Position numbers and translations under genes: made by a program. Of a stretch of 23,116 bases of DNA, positions 7,948 through 16,141 are shown one piece after another. The first letter of the stretch is position 1. Each line of letters opens with the position of its first letter. The notes below the pieces were generated by a model. It did no database searches, had not been told where the DNA came from, and worked only from the letters and a program-made list of their open reading frames with translations. Location: assembly GCA_034437455.1 (NCBI GenBank), contig DAOTUB010000251.1, positions 1 to 23,116 on the forward strand. Direction: 5' to 3'. This DNA comes from DAOTUB01 sp034437455. GTDB taxonomy: Bacteria > Chloroflexota > Anaerolineae > B4-G1.

Positions 7948-8073
7948 CGTCATTCCGAGCGGAACGGAGCGCAGCGGAGTGGATGTGGACGCGGACGCTT
8001 TGCGTCCGACAGAATCTCACGTTGTTGAGCGTGGAGACCCTTCGACTCCGCTGCGCTCCGCTCAGGGTGACGG
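7948..8073. repeat. Nested inverted repeat, family D
   Basis: The left arm CGTCATTCCGAGCGGAACGG starts at 7948 and continues with GCGCAGCGGAGT. The right arm (about 8037-8073) reads ACTCCGCTGCGCTCCGCTC and then AGGGTGACG. Between them are smaller hairpins, for example GCGGACGCTTTGCGTCCG and CTCACGTTGTTGAGCGTGGAG. It fills the 198-bp gap between the SHMT-GcvT stop and the MFS gene and may end or attenuate transcription there. It resembles the widespread GTCATTCYGAGC intergenic repeats. Confidence 0.8.
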
Positions 8074-8113
8074 AGATAGCGAAATCTCGTGGTAGTATTT
8101 GGGAGGGAAGATA

Positions 8114-9307
8114 ATGTCCACCGGTCGAAACTTTCGTCTGGCGTTGTTCGGCAGTCTCTACTTTGCTCAGGGCGCGATGATGAGCTACTTTTTGACGTTC
8201 AACATTCTCTACCTGGGAGAGTTTGGGTACGGCGAGGCGGACGTCGGCATCTTTCAGGCCGTGCTGGCCGTGCCGTTCGTGCTCAAGATTTTCCTGGGGA
8301 TGCTCAGCGATGGGGTGAACCTGTTCGGCCTGGGACACCGCAAGCCGTACATCCTGATCGGCCTGACGCTTCAAAGTATGGCGATGCTGGCGCTGGCGAG
8401 TGTTTCACCGGCGGGAAACCTGGGAGGTTTCGCGGCGCTCGCGCTCGTCGCCTCCATCAGCATGGCGCTGTACGATACCTGCACCGACGGTCTGGCGCTA
8501 GACATCACTCCCTGGGATGAGCGCGGTGTTGTCCAGGGCGTCATGGTTGGGGGACGGGCAGCGGGCATTCTCGCCATGCTCCTGGTGGGCGGGTGGATCG
8601 TCGAGGCGCTGGGATGGCAGGCGGTGTTCTATATCGTGAGCTTTCTTGCCTTGCTGCCTCTGCCGCTGGTTCAGCGGGTGAAGGAGGACCCCGATCGGGT
8701 GCTCCGCCAACCGTTCCAGTGGGGTGCCTTCAAAGCCTTTGGGAAGGGCGCGGTGTTGATGTTGGCCGTGATGGGCCTGGTCTATTCCCTGGCGATTGAT
8801 GGAACCTACACTTTCTTGAGCGACCATCTCCGGGACGTGATGAAGGTGTCCATCGGCAACGTCGGGCTGCTCATCGCGCTGGCGATGGTGGGGCGGATCA
8901 TTGGCGCGCTCTCGAACGCCTGGCTCACCGACCGCATCGGCCACAAGCAGAGTTTGTGGGTCGCCATCGCGCTCACCAGCTTGGGCAGCCTGGGATTGGC
9001 GCTGGGCGGCGGCGTGGCGATGGTGGCCGTCTCTGCGTTTCTCTTCGGCCTGGCCTATGGCTACTACACGTCGGTCTATGCCGCCGTGGCGATGGACTTT
9101 AGCGATCCGCGCATCGCCGCCTCGATGTTTGCCATCTTTATGATGTTCATCAACCTGGGCACGGTGGGCGGGCAGGCGTTGGGCGGCATCTTGACGGAAC
9201 GCCTGGGCTTTAATCTGATGTGCCTGGTGATGGGCGGCGTCAACTTGATCAATGTACTGCTGGTGTTCGGCGTCTTTCGAGGCCGGACTGCAAAGGAGGT
9301 AACGTGA
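8114..9307 (+). CDS. MFS family transporter, substrate unknown
   Basis: The protein has 397 residues and about 12 hydrophobic segments, so it is an inner-membrane secondary transporter. ATG 8114 is preferred because GGGAGGGAAG precedes it; a TTG at 8099 in the same frame overlaps that site. The loop between helices 2 and 3 carries an MFS-type motif (GMLSDGVNLFGLGHRKPY), repeated in the second half as LTDRIGHKQ, the usual two-fold pattern. The segment LYDTCTDGLALDITP in the first half has acidic residues in a membrane helix, as in AmpG/BT1-like permeases. The stop overlaps the next gene's GTG by 4 bp, so it is co-translated with the hydroxyacid dehydrogenase. Import or export of a hydroxy acid is a guess from that pairing. 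Confidence 0.85.
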   Translation: MSTGRNFRLALFGSLYFAQGAMMSYFLTFNILYLGEFGYGEADVGIFQAVLAVPFVLKIFLGMLSDGVNLFGLGHRKPYILIGLTLQSMAMLALASVSPAGNLGGFAALALVASISMALYDTCTDGLALDITPWDERGVVQGVMVGGRAAGILAMLLVGGWIVEALGWQAVFYIVSFLALLPLPLVQRVKEDPDRVLRQPFQWGAFKAFGKGAVLMLAVMGLVYSLAIDGTYTFLSDHLRDVMKVSIGNVGLLIALAMVGRIIGALSNAWLTDRIGHKQSLWVAIALTSLGSLGLALGGGVAMVAVSAFLFGLAYGYYTSVYAAVAMDFSDPRIAASMFAIFMMFINLGTVGGQALGGILTERLGFNLMCLVMGGVNLINVLLVFGVFRGRTAKEVT

Positions 9308-10287
9308 GCGCAAAACCACGAGTCTATGTCACTCGCCTCATTCCAGAGGTGGGTTTGCAGATGGTGCGAGAGGCGTGCGACGTGCGCCTCTGGGAAGAGG
9401 AATTGCCGCCGCCGAGAGACGTCATCCTGCGGGAGGCGGCGGACTGCGACGGCTTGCTCTGTTTGCTGACCGATCCGATTGACGCCGAGATGGTCGCTGC
9501 GGGGAAAAATCTGCGCGTCATCAGCCAGATGGCCGTGGGCGTCGATAACGTCGACCTGGAGGCGGCCACCGCGCGGGGCATCCCCGTCGGCCACACCCCC
9601 GGCGTGCTGACCGAGGCCACGGCCGATATGGCCTTTGCGCTGCTGATGACGGCCGCTCGGCGCATCCCCGAGGGGATCGATAAGGTGCGGGCCGGGGAGT
9701 GGCGCACCTGGGAGCCAATGGGCCTCCTGGGGGCGGACGTCTGGGGGGCGACGCTGGGGATCGTGGGGTTGGGCCGCATCGGGGCGGCGGTCACTCGCCG
9801 TGCCCGCGGCTTTGCGATGCGGATTCTTTATCACGACCCGGTGCGCAAGCCCGACCTGGAGGCGGAGCTGGGGGTGGAGTACGCTTCACTGGACGACCTG
9901 CTGGCTCAGTCCGACTTTGTCAGCCTCCACTGCCTGCTGATTCCCGAAACGTACCATCTCATCGACGAGCAGGCGTTGCGACGGATGAAGCCGACGGCCA
10001 TCCTCGTCAACGCCGCCCGTGGCCCGGTGGTGGACACCGACGCGCTGGTGCAGGCGTTGCGGGAAGGGTGGATCGCGAGAGCGGCGCTCGACGTGACCGA
10101 TCCGGAGCCGCTGCCCGCCGTTCACCCCCTGGCGACTCTGTCCAACTGTATCGTCGTCCCCCACATCGCCAGCGCCACCGTCACGGCGCGGGATCGGATG
10201 GCGACGATGGCGGCAGAGAATCTGCTGGCGGGGTTGCAAGGGGAACGGCTGCCGTACTGTGCCAACCCGAAGGTATACGAACCCTAG
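9304..10287 (+). CDS. D-2-hydroxyacid dehydrogenase (glyoxylate/hydroxypyruvate reductase-like)
   Basis: The protein has 327 residues, starting at GTG 9304 behind AAAGGAGG and overlapping the MFS stop (GTGA). The NAD(P)-binding loop GIVGLGRIG is at 152-160. The catalytic triad of the family is present: R239 (NAARGPVV), E268 (DPEPLP) and H287 (PHIASAT). SQMAVGVDNVD near 74-84 and DPEPL best match the glyoxylate/hydroxypyruvate reductase (D-glycerate dehydrogenase) branch rather than lactate or phosphoglycerate dehydrogenase. It would reduce glyoxylate to glycolate or hydroxypyruvate to D-glycerate. This links to the serine/glycine genes nearby, since a transaminase of the type at 21130 makes these keto acids. 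Exact substrate is not provable from sequence. Confidence 0.85.
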   Translation: MSAKPRVYVTRLIPEVGLQMVREACDVRLWEEELPPPRDVILREAADCDGLLCLLTDPIDAEMVAAGKNLRVISQMAVGVDNVDLEAATARGIPVGHTPGVLTEATADMAFALLMTAARRIPEGIDKVRAGEWRTWEPMGLLGADVWGATLGIVGLGRIGAAVTRRARGFAMRILYHDPVRKPDLEAELGVEYASLDDLLAQSDFVSLHCLLIPETYHLIDEQALRRMKPTAILVNAARGPVVDTDALVQALREGWIARAALDVTDPEPLPAVHPLATLSNCIVVPHIASATVTARDRMATMAAENLLAGLQGERLPYCANPKVYEP

Positions 10288-10325
10288 AGGCTGTCTTGGA
10301 ACACGGGCAGGAGTTGGGATGTCCG

Positions 10326-10841
10326 TTGCAGAACGATGTCGTCATTCTGGAACCGGCTAGCGAGGAGAACGTCGCGCTCCTCATAAAGTGGACCCTCGAT
10401 CCCGTCGCTCAAGGGCCATACAAAAGAGTTCCTCCGATACCTGCTGAGGAGTTGCGCGATCAGTGTCTTCACGCGGCGGATCGCTGGTACTTTCTCATCA
10501 GAGAGGCGGTAGGGCACAAGCCCCTGGGCAGGTTCTACTACCGAGCGTGGGGCTTTCACTCCGATCCTGAAAAGATTGACTGGGAGTTGAATATCCTGGT
10601 CGCCGATCCTGCGGAACGGGGCAAGGGATACGGCACAGCCGTTCAGGCATTGGCGCTGGAGTTTCTTTTGCGGCGGCGGGAGACTCATAGCGTGTTCGCC
10701 TATACGTTTGTGGAGAATAAAGCAGAACGACGCGCCTTGCAAAAGTCCGGGCTTGATGAGGTGGGCCGTATGCCCTCCTCGTATTACCAGGTCAAGCTGC
10801 CGCCGGAGGCGTGCGTCCTATACGTGAGATGGAAGGAGTAA
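10326..10841 (+). CDS. GNAT family N-acetyltransferase
   Basis: The protein has about 171 residues. The acetyl-CoA-binding signature RGKGYG (98-103) follows the beta strand INILVADP-type segment (ELNILVADPAE). The C-terminal ENKAERRALQKSGLDEVGR is typical of the RimJ/RimL-like branch. No ATG or GTG starts this frame; TTG 10326 gives the expected N-terminus (MQNDVVILEP) with AGGAG 12 bp upstream. TTG 10296 and TTG 10314 are alternatives, so the start is uncertain. It follows the dehydrogenase by 38 bp and abuts the next gene directly (TAA then ATG). The substrate is unknown. Confidence 0.8.
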   Translation: MQNDVVILEPASEENVALLIKWTLDPVAQGPYKRVPPIPAEELRDQCLHAADRWYFLIREAVGHKPLGRFYYRAWGFHSDPEKIDWELNILVADPAERGKGYGTAVQALALEFLLRRRETHSVFAYTFVENKAERRALQKSGLDEVGRMPSSYYQVKLPPEACVLYVRWKE

Positions 10842-11258
10842 ATGAGCCGAATCATCGCTACCAGGAGGCCGGGCAAGATTCGCAATCAACATCGCCGCAC
10901 TATCGCCGAGGCGCTGCGCCGCCTCAGTCAAAAGCCGCAAGTGGACGACGAGGCCAAGGACCTGGCCGCGCTGATCGTCTTTTGCCTGCACGGCATCGCC
11001 GACACGGTCGACCAGACCGTCGCGGCCTGGGAGAAGCGCGATTATTGGATGAAGGCCGAGCGCTTTAGCCGCGAGTGGCAATGGCTGGAACCTCTCGCCG
11101 ATGAGCTGAGCGCCGTCATCTACAAAGGCGAGTGGGAGCAACTACCGGCTGTTCTGGTTGGGTTGATCCCTCACTTTTCCGACGTCCGGGTCAGGCAGAT
11201 GACCCGCAAGCCGGTAATATGGCAGGGCGCTTACGAAAAGTTTATGCGAGAAGACTGA
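10842..11258 (+). CDS. Hypothetical protein, 138 aa
   Basis: I do not recognise this protein. It starts at ATG 10842, immediately after the GNAT stop, with AAGGAG inside the end of the GNAT gene, so the two are translationally coupled. The N-terminus is very basic (MSRIIATRRPGKIRNQHRR). The rest is predicted helical, with a Trp-rich stretch (SREWQWLEPLADEL) and no signal peptide or membrane span. The basic N-terminus might contact nucleic acid, but nothing supports that further. It is the last gene of the plus-strand group and faces the convergent permease gene. Confidence 0.75.
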   Translation: MSRIIATRRPGKIRNQHRRTIAEALRRLSQKPQVDDEAKDLAALIVFCLHGIADTVDQTVAAWEKRDYWMKAERFSREWQWLEPLADELSAVIYKGEWEQLPAVLVGLIPHFSDVRVRQMTRKPVIWQGAYEKFMRED

Positions 11259-11264
11259 GAAAGC

Positions 11265-11286
11265 GCCGAGCAATGAATTGCCCGGC
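11265..11286. terminator. Hairpin between convergent genes, possible terminator
   Basis: GCCGAGCAA-TGAA-TTGCCCGGC forms a 9-bp stem with one A-C mismatch and a 4-nt loop. No T run follows on either strand, so it is at best a weak intrinsic terminator. A second hairpin, AACACGTT-TTT-AACGTGTT (11299-11317), overlaps the last codons of the minus-strand permease and is followed by TTCC on the plus strand. Confidence 0.35.
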
Positions 11287-11296
11287 TAATTGGTGG

Positions 11297-12328
11297 TCAA
11301 CACGTTTTTAACGTGTTTTCCGTATCAGTATCAGGCCGCGAATTCATTCGGGGCCACATTGCCAGGGCGATGCTTTGTCGTTGGTACGCTCTGGCTGCGC
11401 GGGACACGGAATAACGGTCGATCAACATGACGAGCACCAGCAAAGCGCCGGTGATGATCGTCTGGTAGAAATCTGGAACGCCCAGCAGGTTCATCCCGTT
11501 GTTCAGGACGCCGAGCACCAGGACGCCTTGCAGGGTTCCCAATATGGTTCCTGAGCCGCCCGTCATGCTGCAGCCGCCCATCAATACGGCGGCAATGACG
11601 ATCAGCGGGGTGTCTTCTCCGATGATGGGGGAGCCGGTGTTGATGCGAGAGGCCAACAGCACGCCGCTGAGGGCGGCGGTAAAAGCCGTAAAGGTGTAGG
11701 CCGCGATCAGGTAAGCGTTGACCTTGATACCTGATAACCAGCTCGCTTCCGTGTTCCCTCCCACCGCGTAGAACCCCCGACCGAAGTGAGTGTAACTCAA
11801 TACGTAATGGCAGACGCCCACCATGACCAGGAACACCACCGCGGCCAGGGGAAGGCCAAACACCGGCGTGGTCGCCAGGTCCGCAAAGGCTGGATCGATG
11901 CCGCTGATAGGTCGGGTATTCGTGACGCCGAGCGCCAGCCCATACACAAAGACCTGCATGCCGAGCGTGCTGATAAAGGGGATGATGCCCACCTTGGTCA
12001 CCAGCAAGCCATTCAAAACACCGATGGCCAGGCCGGCCAGCAGGGCCAATCCGCTGGCCCCCAGCGAGCCGACGTGTGGTTGCAAGCCGATGGCGACCAC
12101 GCTGGCCAGCGCCAGGACTCGCCCCACCGAAAAATCCACCCCGGCGGTGATGATGACGAACGTCATACCGATGGCGATGATGCCGTCGGTGGCGACTTGC
12201 AAGAGGACGTTTTGAAGATTGCGAGGCGTCAGAAATTCCTCGGTGAACAGGGATGCGCCGACGCACAGGATGAGCAACACCAACAGCACGTTGTATTTCA
12301 GGAGCTTGGCGAATATCTTGTCGAGCAT
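11297..12328 (-). CDS. CUT2-type sugar ABC transporter permease (second permease)
   Basis: The protein has 343 residues and about 8-10 membrane segments, of the RbsC/BPD_transp_2 family. The family signature is DFSVGRVLALASVVAIGL in the first third, plus a GLLVTKVGIIPFISTLG-type segment and AVLMGGCSMTGGSGTILGT near the end. It forms the membrane channel with the other permease. It is the last gene of the operon and starts 5 bp after the preceding permease's stop, with AAAGAGG ahead of ATG 12328. The hydrophilic tail (about 25 residues) ends in a hairpin-forming sequence that includes the stop codon. Substrate specificity is not visible. Confidence 0.9.
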   Translation of the reverse strand: MLDKIFAKLLKYNVLLVLLILCVGASLFTEEFLTPRNLQNVLLQVATDGIIAIGMTFVIITAGVDFSVGRVLALASVVAIGLQPHVGSLGASGLALLAGLAIGVLNGLLVTKVGIIPFISTLGMQVFVYGLALGVTNTRPISGIDPAFADLATTPVFGLPLAAVVFLVMVGVCHYVLSYTHFGRGFYAVGGNTEASWLSGIKVNAYLIAAYTFTAFTAALSGVLLASRINTGSPIIGEDTPLIVIAAVLMGGCSMTGGSGTILGTLQGVLVLGVLNNGMNLLGVPDFYQTIITGALLVLVMLIDRYSVSRAARAYQRQSIALAMWPRMNSRPDTDTENTLKTC

Positions 12329-12332
12329 AACG

Positions 12333-13316
12333 TTAGCCTCTTTGCTTGCGAACCATCACGTCCGCCGCCACTGCCGCGATGAGAATAATCCCCTTGATCA
12401 TGAGCTGAAAATAAATCGAGATACCCAGCAACGTCATCGCGTTGGCGAGCACGCCCAGTAGCAACACCCCGGCCACGGTGCCCAACGCGCTCCCTCGTCC
12501 GCCAAACAGGCTGGTTCCGCCCAAGATGACCGCCGTCAGCGCTTCGAACTCGGTGCCGTACCCAAAGGATGGGTCGACGTCCTGGACGCGCGCCGCCATC
12601 ACGATTCCGGCGATGGCGGCGGCCAGCCCGGAGAGGATGTAAGAGATCAATTGTACGCGCTCGGTATCGATCCCAGATAGGCGGGCGCCGTCGCTGTTGC
12701 CGCCCGTGGCGTACAGGTAGCGGCCAAAGCTGGTTCTGCTGAACACGAGGTGTCCCAACACGGCGATGAAGGCGAACATGAAAACCGGCAGGGGGATGGG
12801 GCCGATGCTGCCGGTCCCCAGCGCTTTGAGCGGCGGGAACATATCCGGAGCCCAGACGTGTTGCGCCTTGGTGTAGATGAGCGTGATGCCCCAGATAGTG
12901 AACAAAGTTCCGATGGTGGTGACGACCGAGTTGGTCTGGAACTTGCCCACCAGGATGCCGTTGACCACGCCGACGATCAGGCCCGCCGCCAGCGCGGCGG
13001 CGATAGCCAGGACGGCGCTGCCGGCGTCGGACGGGTTGGATTTGATCACGATCACGCCCGCCAGCCCCATCGTCGTGCCCACCGATAGGTCGAACGAGCC
13101 GCCGATGAGGGCGAACGTCATGCCAATCGCCATGATGCCCCAGATCGAGCGCTGGCGCAGGATGCTCATAATGTTCACCGGCGTCAGAAACACGGGCGAG
13201 ACAATCGAGGTCACGATCACCGCCGCCAGCAGCACGGCCCAGATCATGTTCTCCCGCAGGAAATCGGCCAGGGTTGCGCGCCTGATGTTTGTTTGAGCGT
13301 TTCGAGTATCTGACAT
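12333..13316 (-). CDS. CUT2-type sugar ABC transporter permease (first permease)
   Basis: The protein has 327 residues from ATG 13316; an upstream in-frame ATG at 13346 overlaps the end of the ATPase gene and would add 10 residues, so the start is not certain. It is a multi-span RbsC-family permease with the signature GSFDLSVGTTMGLAGVIV and a late TAVILGGTSLFGGRGSALGT segment. It is clearly different in sequence from the neighbouring permease, so the two probably form a heterodimer, as in Lsr-type importers, instead of the RbsC homodimer. It is followed 4 bp later by the second permease gene. Confidence 0.9.
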   Translation of the reverse strand: MSDTRNAQTNIRRATLADFLRENMIWAVLLAAVIVTSIVSPVFLTPVNIMSILRQRSIWGIMAIGMTFALIGGSFDLSVGTTMGLAGVIVIKSNPSDAGSAVLAIAAALAAGLIVGVVNGILVGKFQTNSVVTTIGTLFTIWGITLIYTKAQHVWAPDMFPPLKALGTGSIGPIPLPVFMFAFIAVLGHLVFSRTSFGRYLYATGGNSDGARLSGIDTERVQLISYILSGLAAAIAGIVMAARVQDVDPSFGYGTEFEALTAVILGGTSLFGGRGSALGTVAGVLLLGVLANAMTLLGISIYFQLMIKGIILIAAVAADVMVRKQRG

Positions 13317-13335
13317 GGTGTACCTGTCTTCTTTA

Positions 13336-14847
13336 CTATATTCCATTCGTGGCCTGCCCGGTGGCGCAGGCCATGATCTGTTCCTCGGTGGCCTGGCCGT
13401 AGGGGAACTCGCCCGTGACGCGCCCTTCGTGCATGACCAGGATGCGGTCGCTGACGTTCATCACCTCGATCAGCTCGGACGAGACGAGCAGAATGGCGAC
13501 CCCCTCTTGAGCCAGGCGCTGGATCAGGGCGTGCACTTCGGCCTTGGCGCCGATGTCAATGCCCCGGGTTGGCTCGTCCAGCACCAGGATGTGCGACTGG
13601 GTCGCCAGCCACTTGCCGATGACCACCTTTTGCTGATTGCCACCGCTCAGGGTGATCACTTCGGTGCTGAGCGAGGGCGTCTTGATCGACATCTCCGAGA
13701 CCAGGTCGGCGGCGACATGGCGCTCCTGGGCGCGTCTGCGCCAGCCCCATTGGGCTAACTTGTTCAGCACGGCCAGGGTGAGGTTATCGCTCACCGTCAT
13801 GCCCAGCACCAGGCCGTGCCGCTTGCGATCCTCCGGCACCAGGCCGAGGCCGGCCTCGATCCTTTGTGCCAGCGTGAGGGCGTCGACGCGCTTTCCCTCG
13901 ATCCATATTTCTCCCCAGTCAATCGGATCGGCCCCGAATATCGCGCGGACCACCTCGGTGCGGCCCGCTCCCACCAGGCCCGAGAAGCCCAGTACCTCGC
14001 CGCGCCGCAGTGTGAACGAGACGTCGGTGAATTTGCCCTGCCGCGTGAGGTTGCGCACCTCGAGGATCGGTTCGCCGATCTTGGATTGTTCCTTGACAAA
14101 CACGCTCTCGACGCTGCGGCCCACCATCATGTTGACCACCTGATCGGGCGAGGTCTCTGCGGCCATCACGGTACCAATGTGATGGCCGTCTCGCAGCACC
14201 GTGATGCGATCTGCCACGCGGAACGCCTCTTCCAGCTTGTGGGTGATCAAGATGACGGCCTTGCCCTGCGAGCGCAGCCGCTCAATGTAGTCCAATAAGT
14301 TGTCGATCTCCCGTCCCGCCAGGGCGGAGGTCGGCTCGTCCATGATGATGATGTCGGCCTGCCTCGAAAGCGCTTTGGCGATTTCCGTGGCCTGTTGCTC
14401 GGCCACGCTGAGCGCCCCAACGGGCGTGTCTGGATCTAGCTCAAGCCCCAGCATAGACAACGCCTGGCGAGCATAGCTCCGCATCGCCTCTCGGTCAATC
14501 AGGCCCAGACGCTTGTGCGGCAGACGGCCTAGCAAAATGTTCTCGGCGATGCTCAACTGGGGAATCAGCATCAATTCCTGGTTGATGGTCGCGATCCCCT
14601 GGTCAATCGCCTCGCGCGGGGTGTGCAAAACCGTCTCGTTGCCGCGCAGGACAATGCGTCCCTTGCTGGCAGGCAGCGCGCCGCTCAGGATTTTGATCAA
14701 GGTGGATTTACCGGCGCCATTTTCACCCACCAGGGCGTGGATCTCACCCGCGTGCAGCTCGAAATCCACCGCGTCGAGCGCGCGCACGCCGGGAAAGGTC
14801 TTTGAGATGCCCCGCATTTGGAGTAACGGTGTTCTGTCTGTCATCAT
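13336..14847 (-). CDS. CUT2-type sugar ABC transporter ATP-binding protein (double ATPase)
   Basis: The protein has 503 residues with two ABC domains in tandem, as in RbsA. Domain 1 has Walker A GENGAGKST (41-49), signature LSVAEQQATEIAKAL and Walker B IIIMDEPTSAL. Domain 2 has a degenerate Walker A (GLVGAGRTEVV), a full signature LSGGNQQKVVIGKWL and Walker B LVLDEPTRGID. This asymmetry is normal for the family, where only the first site is fully active. ATG 14847 overlaps the stop of the preceding gene (ATGATGA), so translation is coupled. It powers uptake through the two permeases downstream. Confidence 0.93.
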   Translation of the reverse strand: MMTDRTPLLQMRGISKTFPGVRALDAVDFELHAGEIHALVGENGAGKSTLIKILSGALPASKGRIVLRGNETVLHTPREAIDQGIATINQELMLIPQLSIAENILLGRLPHKRLGLIDREAMRSYARQALSMLGLELDPDTPVGALSVAEQQATEIAKALSRQADIIIMDEPTSALAGREIDNLLDYIERLRSQGKAVILITHKLEEAFRVADRITVLRDGHHIGTVMAAETSPDQVVNMMVGRSVESVFVKEQSKIGEPILEVRNLTRQGKFTDVSFTLRRGEVLGFSGLVGAGRTEVVRAIFGADPIDWGEIWIEGKRVDALTLAQRIEAGLGLVPEDRKRHGLVLGMTVSDNLTLAVLNKLAQWGWRRRAQERHVAADLVSEMSIKTPSLSTEVITLSGGNQQKVVIGKWLATQSHILVLDEPTRGIDIGAKAEVHALIQRLAQEGVAILLVSSELIEVMNVSDRILVMHEGRVTGEFPYGQATEEQIMACATGQATNGI

Positions 14848-16070
14848 ACAATGGCCCCCAAGGGTCGTAGATTCTCGATGGGCGTGTGTATCAGATCCCA
14901 CGATAGAACCACGCCCGTTATGCCGGCGGCGCGACCCACCTCGACGATCTCCTCGATGTGTTTGGGTGTGATGTGAATCACTCCGGGCATTGACACAGTC
15001 TCGAGGCCCAAATAGATCGGCGTGGGCGCCATCAACTCTACAGCCTGGCGCGTTTCGTCGGCGATCAGGCCGAGCGGTACTCCTTCGCTATCAATGCGTG
15101 CGAAGGTGGTGTCGATCAGGCCAGGCACGCGCCGCTGCGCCCACGACAATGCCTGGTTTGAATCATACTCCAAAAATCGTTCGAGAGCAACTCCCAGCGA
15201 TGGCAATTCGAGGCGTAAACCGGCCGGCCCTTTGGCAAAGCGGTAGATCATCGGCTTGGTCCATACTCCATACTGCGCTATCGAGGGATAATCTTGACCG
15301 ACGAGCGGCGCCAGCCCGGGAGAGAATACGTCGAGGGCGAGTTTCTTGCCCAGGCGCTGGGTCAGGGTGTGGACGGCGGCGACCAGTTTGGTGATTGAGG
15401 CGGACCGAAAGCGGATAAATCTTTGGAGTATAGGGTGATTCGCCAGCAGATCTGTTAACCACTGCGCTCCCGGCAGGGGGGTAGGGTGGGGTGTCGAGCT
15501 GTTGGATGGGATTGGGTTTTCGAGAACTTTTCTTACCCGAGTCAGATCAAGCCCTTGTTCACTGGCGGCTCGCTGACAATGTGTGCAAAAGCAGGAGAGC
15601 ATCTCCTCCAGACCGTTGGCCGGAGAGGGGAAACGAAACTTGTCCAGGAATACGCCGTCAAAGTCATACGTCGTCAGTAGCCGCTCCAGGTGGGAGAAGG
15701 TGGTTTCTCGCGCCTCTGGGTTGTTTGGACAGACGAAGCGAAAGGTTTCACTCATCTCGCCGCCTTCCGTAAAGCCGCCCCAACCCCGGCTTGCCACTCC
15801 CTTGTAGTTGAGGACGAGGTGATCGACCTTCAGGCCCGGGTAATCGGAGAGCAGTGGGTACCATAGATAGGTTTCGTTCGTGCGTCGTGTTTCCCTGGCC
15901 GTCAGTGTGTGGTACAGCTCGGGAATTTCCTCCCAGCCGATGACGAGTATGTCCAGGGGCGCGACGTCCAAAGCCTGCTGCAACACGCGCAGCACCCGCT
16001 CCTTTCCCAGCGCGTCTGGCGTGGAGTGACCGGTCGATAGTTGGGCAGCCAGCACGAAATTCTCAGCCAT
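14844..16070 (-). CDS. Unrecognised TIM-barrel-like protein in the sugar operon
   Basis: The protein has 408 residues from ATG 16070. The frame runs open to 16160, but that stretch passes through a strong hairpin and overlaps the binding-protein gene, so the shorter start is preferred even though no clear Shine-Dalgarno is seen. There is no signal peptide, so it is probably cytoplasmic. Alternating beta/alpha patterns and FDGVFLDKFRFPSP (137-150) recall the strand-end acidic residues of glycoside-hydrolase-like TIM barrels. CFCTHC (160-165) is a Cys cluster that could bind metal. A Pro/Ser/Thr-rich stretch (186-202) looks inserted. It lies between the binding protein and the ATPase and overlaps the latter by 4 bp, so it probably acts on the imported sugar. 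I cannot name the reaction. Confidence 0.8.
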   Translation of the reverse strand: MAENFVLAAQLSTGHSTPDALGKERVLRVLQQALDVAPLDILVIGWEEIPELYHTLTARETRRTNETYLWYPLLSDYPGLKVDHLVLNYKGVASRGWGGFTEGGEMSETFRFVCPNNPEARETTFSHLERLLTTYDFDGVFLDKFRFPSPANGLEEMLSCFCTHCQRAASEQGLDLTRVRKVLENPIPSNSSTPHPTPLPGAQWLTDLLANHPILQRFIRFRSASITKLVAAVHTLTQRLGKKLALDVFSPGLAPLVGQDYPSIAQYGVWTKPMIYRFAKGPAGLRLELPSLGVALERFLEYDSNQALSWAQRRVPGLIDTTFARIDSEGVPLGLIADETRQAVELMAPTPIYLGLETVSMPGVIHITPKHIEEIVEVGRAAGITGVVLSWDLIHTPIENLRPLGAIV

Positions 16071-16082
16071 AGGTAGTAAGCT

Positions 16083-16123
16083 ATCTTCCCGGAAGCTCCA
16101 GCGCGATGGGCTTCCGGGAAGAT
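16083..16123 (-). promoter_or_regulatory. Strong intercistronic hairpin after the sugar-binding protein gene
   Basis: ATCTTCCCGGAAGC and GCTTCCGGGAAGAT form a perfect 14-bp stem with a 13-nt loop. It begins 19 bp after the binding-protein stop and ends 13 bp before the next start. No T run follows. Such hairpins commonly stabilise the upstream mRNA or partly stop transcription, giving more binding protein than transporter. Confidence 0.65.
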
Positions 16124-16141
16124 ACACAGGAGATGAAAGAT

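Noticed and set aside
9699..10325. Extended N-terminus for the GNAT gene
   Set aside because: This frame overlaps the hydroxyacid dehydrogenase and encodes Gly/Arg-rich sequence; the GNAT fold begins near 10326.
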